Origin: Pseudomonas sp.
Lineage (GTDB): Bacteria; Pseudomonadota; Gammaproteobacteria; Pseudomonadales; Pseudomonadaceae
Assembly: GCF_030147005.1 (NCBI RefSeq)
Contig: NZ_JASLAW010000254.1
Coordinates: 7,603 to 71,602 of the forward strand
Direction: 5' to 3'
Length of the DNA: 64,000 nucleotides
Below, one piece after another: positions 16,672 to 27,137 of the stretch; the first letter of the stretch is position 1; each line of letters opens with the position of its first letter. Both the position numbers and the translations under genes were made by a program. Under the pieces are notes generated by a model. That model was not told the origin of the DNA, did no database searches, and saw only the letters and a list, made by a program, of their open reading frames with translations.

Positions 16672-17373
16672 TCAGCGGCTCTGGCGCTGTTGTAACAACA
16701 GGTTGCTAAAGCCCGCGCCAGCCAGTTGTTTCTGCGCCACGGTCAACTGTTCGCGGTTGCTGAACGGGCCGACCAGCACGCGATACCAGGTCGCTTCCTT
16801 CACCGTGCCGGACTCCACCGTCACCGACTGGCCCAACAGAATGATCTGCGCCCGCACGCGTTCGGCATCCGCCTGTTTCGGAAACGAGCCCGCCTGCAGG
16901 AAGAACTTGGTCACCGGTGCGGCCTTGGTCTCGGCAACCGGCGGTGCCGGCGGCGGAGTGATTCCGGCCAGCGCAGCCTGAGCACGCGCCGTGTCGATTT
17001 TCGCCGCTTCCGCCGGAGTGACTGGGGTGGTCGGCACTTGCGGCGTCGGCAGGGTTTTTTCCGGCACGGCGTCGGGCGGCACGATCACTTCCGATTCCGG
17101 CAGCAGTGTGTAGAAGTCGTACTTCGGTTTCACCGGCGCCGTCGGGCTCGGTGCAGTCTTGTTGGCCTCGGCGATTTTCGTGGCTTTGAGCTGCTCCTGT
17201 TTGACGCGCTTGACGTCATCGCCCTGGCCGGGCTCCAGCTTCATCAAAAATACAACGAAGGCGCCGACCGTGAGGCCGATGGCCATCCACAGCCAGCCCG
17301 GGATCGGCTGCTTGGCGGGGGCCTGGTAACGGCTGGCGCCGCGCTTGGGTGCAGGTTTTTTCTTGGCGGCCAA
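16672..17373 (-). CDS. SPOR-domain membrane protein downstream of argS (TTG start)
   Basis: The 233-residue protein has a basic N-terminus (AAKKKPAPKRGASRYQ), one membrane helix (about residues 32-50, WLWMAIGLTVGAFVVFLM), a Pro/Thr-rich periplasmic linker, and a C-terminal SPOR domain (about 155-230: FFLQAGSFPKQADAERVR through WYRVLVGPFSNREQ). SPOR domains bind denuded septal glycan, so a division or cell-wall role is likely. The only fitting start is TTG at 17373, one base after the argS stop. The argS-SPOR order is conserved in gamma-proteobacteria (FtsN-like proteins). Confidence 0.85.
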   Translation of the reverse strand: MAAKKKPAPKRGASRYQAPAKQPIPGWLWMAIGLTVGAFVVFLMKLEPGQGDDVKRVKQEQLKATKIAEANKTAPSPTAPVKPKYDFYTLLPESEVIVPPDAVPEKTLPTPQVPTTPVTPAEAAKIDTARAQAALAGITPPPAPPVAETKAAPVTKFFLQAGSFPKQADAERVRAQIILLGQSVTVESGTVKEATWYRVLVGPFSNREQLTVAQKQLAGAGFSNLLLQQRQSR

Positions 17374-17374
17374 C

Positions 17375-19111
<1,737 letters not shown>

Positions 19112-19228
19112 GGTGTTCTCTTTCAACCGCAAGCGGCGGCGCGCGATGCGCAGGTGGAAAAACTGGGCATTATCCGTGGCGAGGGCGGGCTTGCCAACCT
19201 TCGTCGGACCTCTATAGACGATTAACCT

Positions 19229-19321
19229 GTGGCGAGGGAGCTTGCTCCCTGGAGTGCGAAGCGCTCCCGAAAACTTGGGGCCGCTGCGCAGCCCAGCGGG
19301 AGCAAGCTCCCTCACCACAGG
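19229..19321. repeat. REP-type inverted repeat 2
   Basis: Arms TGTGGCGAGGGAGCTTGCTC (19229) and GAGCAAGCTCCCTCACCACA (19300) enclose about 50 bases with an inner palindrome around GCGCAGCCC. It lies between argS and the priA stop codon, six bases beyond the latter's end, and belongs to the GAGGGAGCTTGCTCCC subfamily shared with repeat 6. Confidence 0.92.
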
Positions 19322-19326
19322 GGCAT

Positions 19327-21546
19327 TCAGTACAGATCGACCGGGTCTACATCCAGCGACCATCGCACTTGGCGGCCGCTGGGCATTTGCTCCAGAGCAA
19401 GCAACCAGCTACTTAATAACCGATGCAGCGGGGCGCGGGACGTTGCCTGCAAGAGTAGCTGAGCGCGATACCGCCCGGCGCGGCGTTCCATGGGCGCCGG
19501 CACGGGGCCGAGCAACTCGATGCCGCTCAGACCCAGCTCTGCAAGCAAACGTTCGGCGGCGCTGCAGGCTTCGTCGAGAAAGCTTTCGGCCTGGCCCGGT
19601 TTATGCGCCTCGGCGCGCAGCAGCGCCAAGTGCGCAAACGGCGGCAGCCCGGCGGCGCGGCGCTCGCTTAACGCCTGCTCGGCAAAGGCAAAGTAACCTT
19701 GCTCGGTCAGTTGAATCAGCAGCGGGTGGTCGGCCAGGTGCGTCTGGATAATCACTCGTCCCGGCTCCTCGGCCCGCCCGGCGCGGCCGGCGACCTGCAC
19801 GATCAGCTGCGCCATGCGCTCGCTGGCGCGGAAGTCACCGGAGAATAAACCACCGTCGGCGTCCAAAATCGACACCAGGGTCACCCGTGGGAAGTGATGC
19901 CCTTTGGCAAGCATCTGCGTGCCGACCAGAATGCACGGTTGGCCCTTCTGGATGGTGGCGAACAATTGGTTCATCGCGTCTTTGCGCGACGTGCTGTCGC
20001 GGTCCACCCGCAGCACCGGGTAATCCGGGAACAGAATGCCCAGGCGCTCTTCGGCGCGCTCGGTGCCGGCCCCGACCGGGCGCAGGTCGACCTTGCCGCA
20101 TTGTGGGCAGTGGCGCGGCACAGGCTCCACATGGCCGCAGTGGTGGCAGCGCAGTTCGCCGTAGCGCTGGTGCACGGTCATGCGCGCATCGCAGCGCTCG
20201 CATTCGGACATCCAGCCGCAGTCATGGCACAACAGCGTCGGCGCAAAACCGCGTCGGTTAAGGAACACCAGGACTTGCTGGCCGGCCGCCAGCGTCTGGC
20301 CGATGGCTTGCTGCATCGGGCCGGAAATACCGCTGTCCAGCGGCCGGCTTTTTACATCCAGGCGTAGGAAGCGCGGTTGCTTGGCGCCCCCTGCGCGCTC
20401 ATTCAGGCGTAGCAGGCCATAACGACCGGTGTAGGCGTTATGCAGGCTTTCCAGGGAAGGCGTCGCCGAACCCAGCACAATCGGGATGTCTTCCTGGCGC
20501 GCGCGCACCAGTGCCAGGTCGCGGGCGTGGTAGCGCAGGCCTTCCTGCTGTTTGTACGAGCCGTCGTGTTCTTCGTCGATGATGATCAGCCCCGGGTTTT
20601 TCATCGGGGTGAACAGCGCCGAGCGGGTGCCGATAATAATGTCGGCTTCGCCGTCCCGCGCAGCCAGCCAAGACTCCAGGCGCTCACGGTCGTTGACCGC
20701 CGAGTGCACCAGGGCGATGCGGGCGTTGAAGCGCTGTTCGAAACGCGCCAGGGTCTGCGGACCGAGGTTGATCTCGGGGATCAGCACCAGCGCCTGTTTG
20801 CCGGCTTGCAGGGTTTCGCGGATCAGCTGCAAATAGACTTCGGTTTTGCCGCTGCCGGTGACCCCGGCCAGCAGGAACGCGTGGAAACTGTCGAACCCGG
20901 CGCGGATCGCTTCATACGCGGCGCGCTGTTCGGGGTTCAGCGGCAGCTCCGGCTGGGCCAGCCAGTGTTCATGGCGCGGCTCGGGGGCGTGCTTGCGAAT
21001 TTCCACCTGCACCAGGCCTTTGGCGAGCAACAGGTCGAGGCTGTCCTTGCTCAGCATCAGCTTGCTCAAAAGCTGATGGGCGACGCCGTGTGGATGCTGC
21101 GCCAGGGTGGCCAATGCTTCGCGCTGGCGCGGGGCGCGGGCGATGCGCGGGTCGTCGAGGCGTGCGTCGGGCGCCATCGACCAGAAGCGATCCTGGCGCG
21201 CTTCGGCCAGTTCGCCCTGGCGCAGCAGCACCGGCAGCGCCCAGCTCAAGGTGTCGCCCAGGCTGTGCTGGTAATACTGCGCGGTCCACAGGCACAGCTT
21301 GAACAGCGCGGGCGGCAGTGGCGCAGTGGCGTCGAGAATGGCGATGGCCGGCTTGAGCTTCTCGGCGGGCACTTCGCTGTGGTCGCTGACTTCCACCAGG
21401 ATGCCGATCATCTCCCTGCGCCCGAACGGCACGCGCACGCGCATGCCTGGCTCTAACTGCGCACGCGACACGCCGTCCGGGGCGCGGTAATCGAACAGAC
21501 GGCGCAGGGGCGAGGGCAGGGCTAGGCGCAAAATGGCGTCGGGCAC
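19327..21546 (-). CDS. priA: Primosomal protein N' (replication restart helicase PriA)
   Basis: PriA reloads the replisome at stalled forks. The 739-residue helicase has the N-terminal 3' DNA-binding domain (about 1-100), Walker A VTGSGKTEVYLQL (about residue 229), the DEEH box IIIDEEHDGSYKQ, and the zinc-binding cysteine cluster CHDCGWMSECERCDARM with LRCHHCGH and CPQCGKVDL (about 430-475). The helicase C-lobe motif VAGRAGRAEEPG follows. The length and all motifs are normal. No gene lies between it and rpmE. Confidence 0.96.
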   Translation of the reverse strand: MPDAILRLALPSPLRRLFDYRAPDGVSRAQLEPGMRVRVPFGRREMIGILVEVSDHSEVPAEKLKPAIAILDATAPLPPALFKLCLWTAQYYQHSLGDTLSWALPVLLRQGELAEARQDRFWSMAPDARLDDPRIARAPRQREALATLAQHPHGVAHQLLSKLMLSKDSLDLLLAKGLVQVEIRKHAPEPRHEHWLAQPELPLNPEQRAAYEAIRAGFDSFHAFLLAGVTGSGKTEVYLQLIRETLQAGKQALVLIPEINLGPQTLARFEQRFNARIALVHSAVNDRERLESWLAARDGEADIIIGTRSALFTPMKNPGLIIIDEEHDGSYKQQEGLRYHARDLALVRARQEDIPIVLGSATPSLESLHNAYTGRYGLLRLNERAGGAKQPRFLRLDVKSRPLDSGISGPMQQAIGQTLAAGQQVLVFLNRRGFAPTLLCHDCGWMSECERCDARMTVHQRYGELRCHHCGHVEPVPRHCPQCGKVDLRPVGAGTERAEERLGILFPDYPVLRVDRDSTSRKDAMNQLFATIQKGQPCILVGTQMLAKGHHFPRVTLVSILDADGGLFSGDFRASERMAQLIVQVAGRAGRAEEPGRVIIQTHLADHPLLIQLTEQGYFAFAEQALSERRAAGLPPFAHLALLRAEAHKPGQAESFLDEACSAAERLLAELGLSGIELLGPVPAPMERRAGRYRAQLLLQATSRAPLHRLLSSWLLALEQMPSGRQVRWSLDVDPVDLY

Positions 21547-21727
21547 GCGGGGAGTCTCATCTATAAAAAGGCAGGCGGTGGCGCAAGGGCGGGAGCCTAG
21601 CAGACCGGCGGTGGGGGTGTCCCGTCTCTGATATTGGAATCGGGTCGTCAGAACACTGCGGTCCCATTAGGGCTAATGAATCGCGGCTTTTTTCTGATGA
21701 AAGGGAGTTTTCAGCCATTACCGCCGC

Positions 21728-21755
21728 TTGCGCGTTTAAAAAGGTCTGGTAGAAT
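21728..21755 (+). promoter_or_regulatory. Candidate sigma-70 promoter of rpmE
   Basis: TTGCGC at 21728-21733 and TAGAAT at 21750-21755 are separated by 16 bases, about 70 bases before the rpmE start. A small stem (TCGACA / TGTCGA around 21780-21795) lies in the leader and could matter for autoregulation; this is inferred from sequence only. Confidence 0.5.
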
Positions 21756-21824
21756 TCGCGGCCTAATTACGTGCGGTATTCGACAATAGTGTCGAGTGGC
21801 GGCACGCTAGCCCGAGGAAGTGCC

Positions 21825-22058
21825 ATGAAAGCCGATATCCATCCAGCGTACGAAGAAATCGCAGTTACCTGCAGCTGCGGCAACGCGTTCCATACCCGTT
21901 CGACCCTGGGCAAGCCACTGGGTACTGACGTATGCAATGCGTGCCACCCGTTCTACACCGGTAAGCAGAAAACTCTGGACACCGGCGGCCGTGTACAGCG
22001 CTTCGCAGATCGCTTTGGTGCTTTCGGCAAGAAGCCTGCTGCTACTCCAGCAGAGTAA
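21825..22058 (+). CDS. rpmE: 50S ribosomal protein L31 (zinc-binding type)
   Basis: L31 is a peripheral protein of the large ribosomal subunit. The 77-residue product shows the family start MKADIHPAYEEI and four Cys in TCSCGNAF and DVCNACHPFYTG, so this is the zinc-binding (C+) form rather than the zinc-independent paralogue. The C-terminal GGRVQRFADRFG is typical. The start at 21825 is preceded by GAGGAAG at a good distance. It is followed by a terminator hairpin lying inside the next gene. Confidence 0.96.
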   Translation: MKADIHPAYEEIAVTCSCGNAFHTRSTLGKPLGTDVCNACHPFYTGKQKTLDTGGRVQRFADRFGAFGKKPAATPAE

Positions 22059-22072
22059 GGCCAAAAAGCCTT

Positions 22073-22879
22073 ATGGGCTTTTACCAGCTGTTGAAAAAGG
22101 CGTCCCTTGCGGGCGCCTTTTTTGTGCCTGCGATTTGCTGCGCTGCCGCCCAGGCCCAGGCGTTCTGCCCAGCGCCGGCTTCGGTGGCGCATGTACAAGT
22201 ACAGCGCGTGGTGGATGGCGATACCGTGCGCCTCAAAGACGGCCGCAGCGTGCGGATGATCGGCGTGAACGCACCGGAAACCGGCAAGAAGGGGCGCGCT
22301 GACGAACCGTTTGCGGTCGCCGCCCGTCAACGCTTGCAGGCTTTGGTAGAGGCCAGCGAGGGGCGTGTGGGGCTGGTGCAGGGCCGCGAGGGCAAAGATC
22401 GCTATGGGCGAACCCTGGCGCATCTCTACGGCGCCGACGGCGAGAACCTGGAGGCGCAATTGCTCAGCGAAGGCCTGGGCTTGCAGGTGGGCGTTGCGCC
22501 AAACGTCGACCTCGTTGCCTGCCAGCAGGCGGCTGAAAACGCTGCGCGCCAGGCGCGGCTGGGGCTATGGCGCCAATCGCCGCTGCAGCCGGTGGCGCAA
22601 CTCAGGCAATCGGGCTTTGCCCTGGTCAGTGGCCGGGTCAGCAAGGTCGAACGCAATCGCGGCGGAGTCTGGATTGAAGTGCAGGGGGCGCTGGTATTAC
22701 GTATTGCACCTGATCGGGTCCGCCTATTCGATAGCGCCGGGCTGAATGGTCTGCAAGGCAAGACAATTGAGGCGCGAGGTTGGGTGCAGGACCGCTCCAG
22801 GCGCGGCGGGCTGAAAAACGCTCAGGCGCGCTGGCTGATGCCGCTCACCGATTCCAGCATGCTCAGATTGGCCCAATAA
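22073..22879 (+). CDS. Secreted thermonuclease-like (SNase) protein
   Basis: The 268-residue protein has an N-terminal signal sequence (about residues 8-29, ending AAAQAQA) and an SNase domain (about 38-165). The conserved catalytic positions are visible: RVVDGDTVRLKDG, VRMIGVNAPE and KDRYGRTLAHLYG, corresponding to the Asp, Arg, Glu and Arg of staphylococcal nuclease. A C-terminal OB-like region (185-260, SGRVSKVERNRGGVWIEV) follows. It is probably a periplasmic or secreted nuclease. The signal-peptide codons coincide with the rpmE terminator hairpin, so expression may depend on readthrough; a later start would lose the signal sequence. Confidence 0.8.
   Translation: MGFYQLLKKASLAGAFFVPAICCAAAQAQAFCPAPASVAHVQVQRVVDGDTVRLKDGRSVRMIGVNAPETGKKGRADEPFAVAARQRLQALVEASEGRVGLVQGREGKDRYGRTLAHLYGADGENLEAQLLSEGLGLQVGVAPNVDLVACQQAAENAARQARLGLWRQSPLQPVAQLRQSGFALVSGRVSKVERNRGGVWIEVQGALVLRIAPDRVRLFDSAGLNGLQGKTIEARGWVQDRSRRGGLKNAQARWLMPLTDSSMLRLAQ
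22094..22123 (+). terminator. Terminator-like hairpin after rpmE, inside nuclease signal peptide
   Basis: AAAAAGGCG and CGCCTTTTTT pair around a CCC-TTGC-GGG tip with one bulged T, followed by a T run. It looks like a bidirectional Rho-independent terminator, 36 bases after the rpmE stop, yet it lies within codons 8-17 of the nuclease gene. Confidence 0.75.
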
Positions 22880-22941
22880 TAAAAATAATTGTAGACATTT
22901 TTTAAGCTGATTGTGAACAGTCAAGCCCTTGTATCCCGTGG

Positions 22942-22954
22942 CTTTAGACTAAAG
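22942..22954 (+). promoter_or_regulatory. Palindrome upstream of maeB
   Basis: CTTTAGACTAAAG is a perfect 13-base palindrome about 110 bases before maeB, near TTGTAT and TAAAGT boxes that could form a promoter with a short spacer. No regulator is assigned. Confidence 0.3.
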
Positions 22955-23062
22955 TACGCCGCTGCGGGGCCTTGACACCTGTGACTGACCAGTCTTGTAG
23001 GGGCTTTACGACACGCGTATCCTCGGCGGTCCGTCGACCAACAGTAAAAGCGGAATGCCGAT

Positions 23063-24331
23063 ATGTCTGATTTGAAAACTGCCGCTCTCGAATATCATGC
23101 CAATCCTCGTCCAGGAAAGCTGAGTGTAGAGCTCACCAAAGCCACTGCCACCGCCCGTGATCTGGCGCTGGCCTACAGCCCTGGCGTTGCCGAGCCCGTA
23201 CGTGAAATCGCCCGCGACCCCGAGCTGGCTTACAAGTACACCGGCAAGGGCAACCTGGTTGCAGTGATTTCTGATGGCACCGCGATCCTGGGTCTGGGTA
23301 ACCTCGGCCCATTGGCTTCCAAGCCGGTCATGGAAGGCAAGGGCGTGCTGTTCAAGCGCTTTGCTGGCATCGACGTTTTCGACATCGAAGTCGACTCCGA
23401 AAGCCCGCAGGCTTTCATCGACACCGTCAAGCGCATTTCCATCACCTTCGGTGGCATCAACCTGGAAGACATCAAGGCACCTGAGTGCTTCGAGATCGAA
23501 AAGGCTCTGATCGAGCAGTGCGACATCCCGGTATTCCACGATGACCAGCACGGCACCGCAATCGTTACCGCGGCCGGTATGATCAACGCCCTGGAAATCG
23601 CCGGCAAAACCCTGGGCGAGGCGAAAATCGTCTGCCTGGGCGCAGGTGCCGCAGCTATTTCCTGCATGAAGCTGATCATCAGCATGGGCGCCAAGCTGGA
23701 AAACATCTACATGGTCGACAGCAAGGGCGTGATCCAGTCCGAGCGTACCGACCTGAACCAGTACAAGGCGATGTTCGCCCACCCGTCCTCCAAGCGCACA
23801 CTGGCTGATGCCCTCAACGGTGCCGACGTGTTCGTCGGCCTGTCCGGCCCGAACCTGCTGAGCGCCGAAGGCCTGAAGTCGATGGCACCGAACCCGATCG
23901 TGTTCGCCTGCTCCAACCCAGACCCGGAAATCTCGCCGGAGCTGGCACACGCCACCCGCAGCGACGTGATCATGGCCACCGGCCGTTCGGACTACCCGAA
24001 CCAAGTCAACAACGTGCTGGGTTTCCCGTTCATCTTCCGGGGTGCCCTGGACGTCCGCGCCAAGCGCATCAACGAAGAGATGAAGGTAGCGGCCGCCAAC
24101 GCCTTGCGTGAACTGGCCAAACTGCCGGTGCCGCAGGACGTATGCGACGCCTACGGTGGCGCCAAGCTGGAATTCGGTCGTGAGTACATCATTCCGAAAC
24201 CAATGGATAAGCGCCTGATCACCCTGATCTCCGATGCTGTGGCCAAGGCTGCAATCGAGACCGGTGTGGCGACCCTGCCGTATCCGAAGAACTACCCGCT
24301 CAAAAGCGTGGATGATGTGTTCAACGGCTAA
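23063..24331 (+). CDS. maeB: NADP-type malic enzyme
   Basis: Malic enzyme decarboxylates malate to pyruvate and makes reducing power. The 422-residue protein has the malic N-domain (TATARDLALAYSPGVAEPV, catalytic region FDIEVDSESP, and the DDQHGTA motif near residue 160) and an NAD(P)-binding C-domain with LGAGAAAISCMKLI. It ends KSVDDVFNG and lacks the phosphotransacetylase-like domain fused to E. coli MaeB, as is usual for the short pseudomonad form. The gene stands alone with its own terminator. Confidence 0.92.
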   Translation: MSDLKTAALEYHANPRPGKLSVELTKATATARDLALAYSPGVAEPVREIARDPELAYKYTGKGNLVAVISDGTAILGLGNLGPLASKPVMEGKGVLFKRFAGIDVFDIEVDSESPQAFIDTVKRISITFGGINLEDIKAPECFEIEKALIEQCDIPVFHDDQHGTAIVTAAGMINALEIAGKTLGEAKIVCLGAGAAAISCMKLIISMGAKLENIYMVDSKGVIQSERTDLNQYKAMFAHPSSKRTLADALNGADVFVGLSGPNLLSAEGLKSMAPNPIVFACSNPDPEISPELAHATRSDVIMATGRSDYPNQVNNVLGFPFIFRGALDVRAKRINEEMKVAAANALRELAKLPVPQDVCDAYGGAKLEFGREYIIPKPMDKRLITLISDAVAKAAIETGVATLPYPKNYPLKSVDDVFNG

Positions 24332-24343
24332 CCGCAGCCCCAT

Positions 24344-24375
24344 AAAAAACCCCGGCTCTGAGCCGGGGTTTTTTT
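24344..24375 (+). terminator. Bidirectional terminator after maeB
   Basis: A perfect stem CCCCGGCTC / GAGCCGGGG with an A run before and seven T after lies 12 bases beyond the maeB stop. It may also serve the converging ponA gene. Confidence 0.92.
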
Positions 24376-24383
24376 ATGGGGAA

Positions 24384-24457
24384 GTTTCAAGCTGCAAGTT
24401 TAAGAGCGGCCATCGCAGCTCTTTTCTTGCCGCTTGTCGCCGACAGCTTGCCGCTCT
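24384..24457. repeat. AGCTGCAAG-type inverted repeat at the ponA 3' end
   Basis: The segment begins TTTCAAGCTGCAAG and contains the inverted pair AGAGCGGC (24403) / GCCGCTCT (24450) plus CAGCTTGCC. It abuts the ponA stop codon and resembles the element at 14444-14507 beside hslU. Confidence 0.7.
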
Positions 24458-26920
24458 CTAGAAGAGATCAATCGGTGCGCCTTCGTCCGCCGGCAGCGGG
24501 CTGCCCGGCGCAACCCCGTTGCCCAGCTCGTTGACCGACGGCGGCGTGTCTTCGCTCTTGAACAGTTCGAAGTACGCGTTCGGCGTGCTTGGCGAAGCCG
24601 CCCGGCCACTTACCGGGTCGATGCGCAGGCTGAGAATGCCTTCCGGCTCCGGCTGGGTGTGCAGCGGCTTGTCCTTCAAGGCCGCGCCCATGTAACTCAT
24701 CCAGATTGGCAGCGCGACGGTGCCACCGAATTCGCGACGGCCCAGGCTTTCCGGCTGGTCGTAACCGGTCCATACGGTCGTCACGTAATCGCCGTTGTAG
24801 CCGGAGAACCAAGCATCCTTGGATTCGTTGGTGGTACCGGTCTTGCCGGCGATGTCCGCACGGCCAAGGGCCAGTGCACGCCGGCCGGTACCCTTCTTGA
24901 TCACGTCTTGCAGGATGCTGTTGAGGATGTAGGTGGTGCGGCCATCCACGATGCGCTCGGCCACCGCCGGTGCCTGCGGCTCGGTCGGTGCGGGGGCGTT
25001 TGCGGCAGGCGTGCCTGGCGTCGACTCGATGGTGATACCGCCGTTGCTCGGCGCGGCGAGACCATCGGCTGCCGCTACGCCATTGACCACATCGCCGGGT
25101 ACCCGTGGCGGGTTGGCGGTGAACAGCGTGTCGCCATTACGGCTTTCGATCTTGTCGATCAGGTACGGCGAGATCTTGTAGCCGCCGTTGGCAAAGGTGC
25201 TCCAGCCGGTTGCAATTTCCATTGGCGTGAGGGTCGCGGTACCCAGGGCCAGGGACAGGTTTGGCGGCAGGTCGGACTTGGCGAAGCCGAAGCGGGTCAT
25301 GTAGTCGATGGTCTTGCCCACGCCCATCGCCTGCAGCAGGCGGATCGACACCAGGTTGCGCGACTTGTACAAAGCCTCGCGGATGCGGATTGGGCCGAGG
25401 AAGGTGTTGGTATCGTTCTTCGGGCGCCAGACCTTGTCCAGGTACTCATCGACGAACACGATCGGTGCGTCGTTGACCAGGCTGGCGGCGGTATAGCCGT
25501 TATCCAGTGCGGCGCTGTAGACGAATGGCTTGAAGCTCGAGCCCGGCTGGCGCTTGGCCTGGATGGCGCGGTTGTAGTTGCTCTGCTCGAAGGCGAAGCC
25601 GCCGACCAGGGCACGGATCGCACCATTTTGTGGGTCGAGGGATACCAGAGCGCCCTGGGCGACCGGTACCTGGCTGAATTTCAGGCTGTCATCCGGCTGG
25701 CGTTGCACGCGGATCAAATCACCCACCTGTGCCACATCGGACGGCTGCTTGGGCATGGGGCCCATGCTGTTGGTGTTCAGGAAAGGGCGCGCCCATTTCA
25801 TGCTGTCCCACGCCACATGCGCTTCGCCGGTACGGGTCAGTACTTGCACGCCGTCTTTCTTCACCTGGGTGACGATGGCCGGTTCCAGGCCGCTGATCGC
25901 GCGTTGTTTGCTCAGCTCGGTGGTCCAGGCGCTCAGAGTCTTGCCCGGCAGACGCGATTCAGGGCCGCGATAACCGTGGCGCTGGTCATAGGTGATCAGG
26001 CCCTCGTGCAGTGAATTGTTGGCAATTTCCTGCAAGTTGCTTGGCACGGTGGTGGTGACGCGGAAACCTTCGGTGTAGGCCTCGCTGCCATACCGGCCGA
26101 CCATCTCGGCGCGCGCCATTTCGGCGATATACGGCGCGTTCACTTCCGGCGTCGGCACGTGATAGCTGGCGTTCAACGGTTCGGCCACGGCGCTTTCGTA
26201 AGCTGCCTGGTCGATTTTGCCGAGCTTGTACATGCGCCCCAGGATCCAATCGCGACGTTCTTTGCTGCGCGCCGGGTTGGCCAAGGGGTTGAAGCGCGAC
26301 GGCGCCTTGGGCAGGCCGGCGATCATCGCCATCTGCGCCAGGCTGGCATCACGAATCGACTTGCCGTAGTACACCTGGGACGCCGCCTCGATGCCGTAGG
26401 CGCGGTTGCCCAGGTAAATCTTGTTGACGTACAGCTCGAGAATTTCGTCCTTGGTCAACTGACGTTCGATTTGCAGCGCCAGCAGGATCTCGGTGGCTTT
26501 ACGCGAAAAACTGCGCTCGCTGGTGAGGAAGAAATTCTTCGCCACCTGCATGGTGATGGTGCTGCCGCCGGACTGAATGTGTCCGCTTTTTACCAACTGC
26601 GTGGCGGCTCGCACCAGGCTGCCGGGGTCGACACCGTAGTGATTGGCGAAATTATCGTCTTCTGCCGACAGCAATGCGTTGATGAAATTGGGCGGAATGT
26701 CGGCGAAACGGATCGGGGTGCGGCGCATTTCGCCGAACTCCGCGATCAGTTTTTCATCGCTGCTGTAGACCCGCAAAGGAATCTGCAACTGGATACTTCT
26801 GAGAGCCTCTACGGAGGGCAAACCCGGACTAAGGTAGAGGTAGGCCCCGCTGAGTACGAGCAGCAGCCCGCAAACGATCGCGACAATGGAGTACCCGAAA
26901 AACTTCAGCAGACGAATCAA
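24458..26920 (-). CDS. ponA: Penicillin-binding protein 1A (bifunctional class A PBP)
   Basis: PBP1A polymerises and cross-links peptidoglycan. The 820-residue protein has a membrane anchor (about 10-30), a GT51 glycosyltransferase domain with AEDDNFANHYGVDPGS (catalytic Glu about residue 90), and a transpeptidase domain with GSSFKPFVYSAAL (active Ser), SRNLVSIRL (SxN box) and AGKTGTTNESKDAW (KTG box). An OB-like insert is present between them. It diverges from the pilus operon, the standard ponA/pilM arrangement in Pseudomonas. Confidence 0.95.
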   Translation of the reverse strand: MIRLLKFFGYSIVAIVCGLLLVLSGAYLYLSPGLPSVEALRSIQLQIPLRVYSSDEKLIAEFGEMRRTPIRFADIPPNFINALLSAEDDNFANHYGVDPGSLVRAATQLVKSGHIQSGGSTITMQVAKNFFLTSERSFSRKATEILLALQIERQLTKDEILELYVNKIYLGNRAYGIEAASQVYYGKSIRDASLAQMAMIAGLPKAPSRFNPLANPARSKERRDWILGRMYKLGKIDQAAYESAVAEPLNASYHVPTPEVNAPYIAEMARAEMVGRYGSEAYTEGFRVTTTVPSNLQEIANNSLHEGLITYDQRHGYRGPESRLPGKTLSAWTTELSKQRAISGLEPAIVTQVKKDGVQVLTRTGEAHVAWDSMKWARPFLNTNSMGPMPKQPSDVAQVGDLIRVQRQPDDSLKFSQVPVAQGALVSLDPQNGAIRALVGGFAFEQSNYNRAIQAKRQPGSSFKPFVYSAALDNGYTAASLVNDAPIVFVDEYLDKVWRPKNDTNTFLGPIRIREALYKSRNLVSIRLLQAMGVGKTIDYMTRFGFAKSDLPPNLSLALGTATLTPMEIATGWSTFANGGYKISPYLIDKIESRNGDTLFTANPPRVPGDVVNGVAAADGLAAPSNGGITIESTPGTPAANAPAPTEPQAPAVAERIVDGRTTYILNSILQDVIKKGTGRRALALGRADIAGKTGTTNESKDAWFSGYNGDYVTTVWTGYDQPESLGRREFGGTVALPIWMSYMGAALKDKPLHTQPEPEGILSLRIDPVSGRAASPSTPNAYFELFKSEDTPPSVNELGNGVAPGSPLPADEGAPIDLF

Positions 26921-27137
26921 GGCTTTTGGATTTCCAGAGAAAAGAAAGAGTTATGCGTCGGGGCATGCATGGCAAACGATGGATCGACCCGGGCAGCAGA
27001 GAAAAAGCGGGAAAAAACGCTGGGCATTAAAGCATTTTCGCTTTCGGGCGTCATTCACGCGGCTTAAACGAGGCGACCGAATGCACGCTGCCCGGCGGCA
27101 ATCAGGCGGTAAGACAGGCAAAGCTTTAGGGAGTTTT

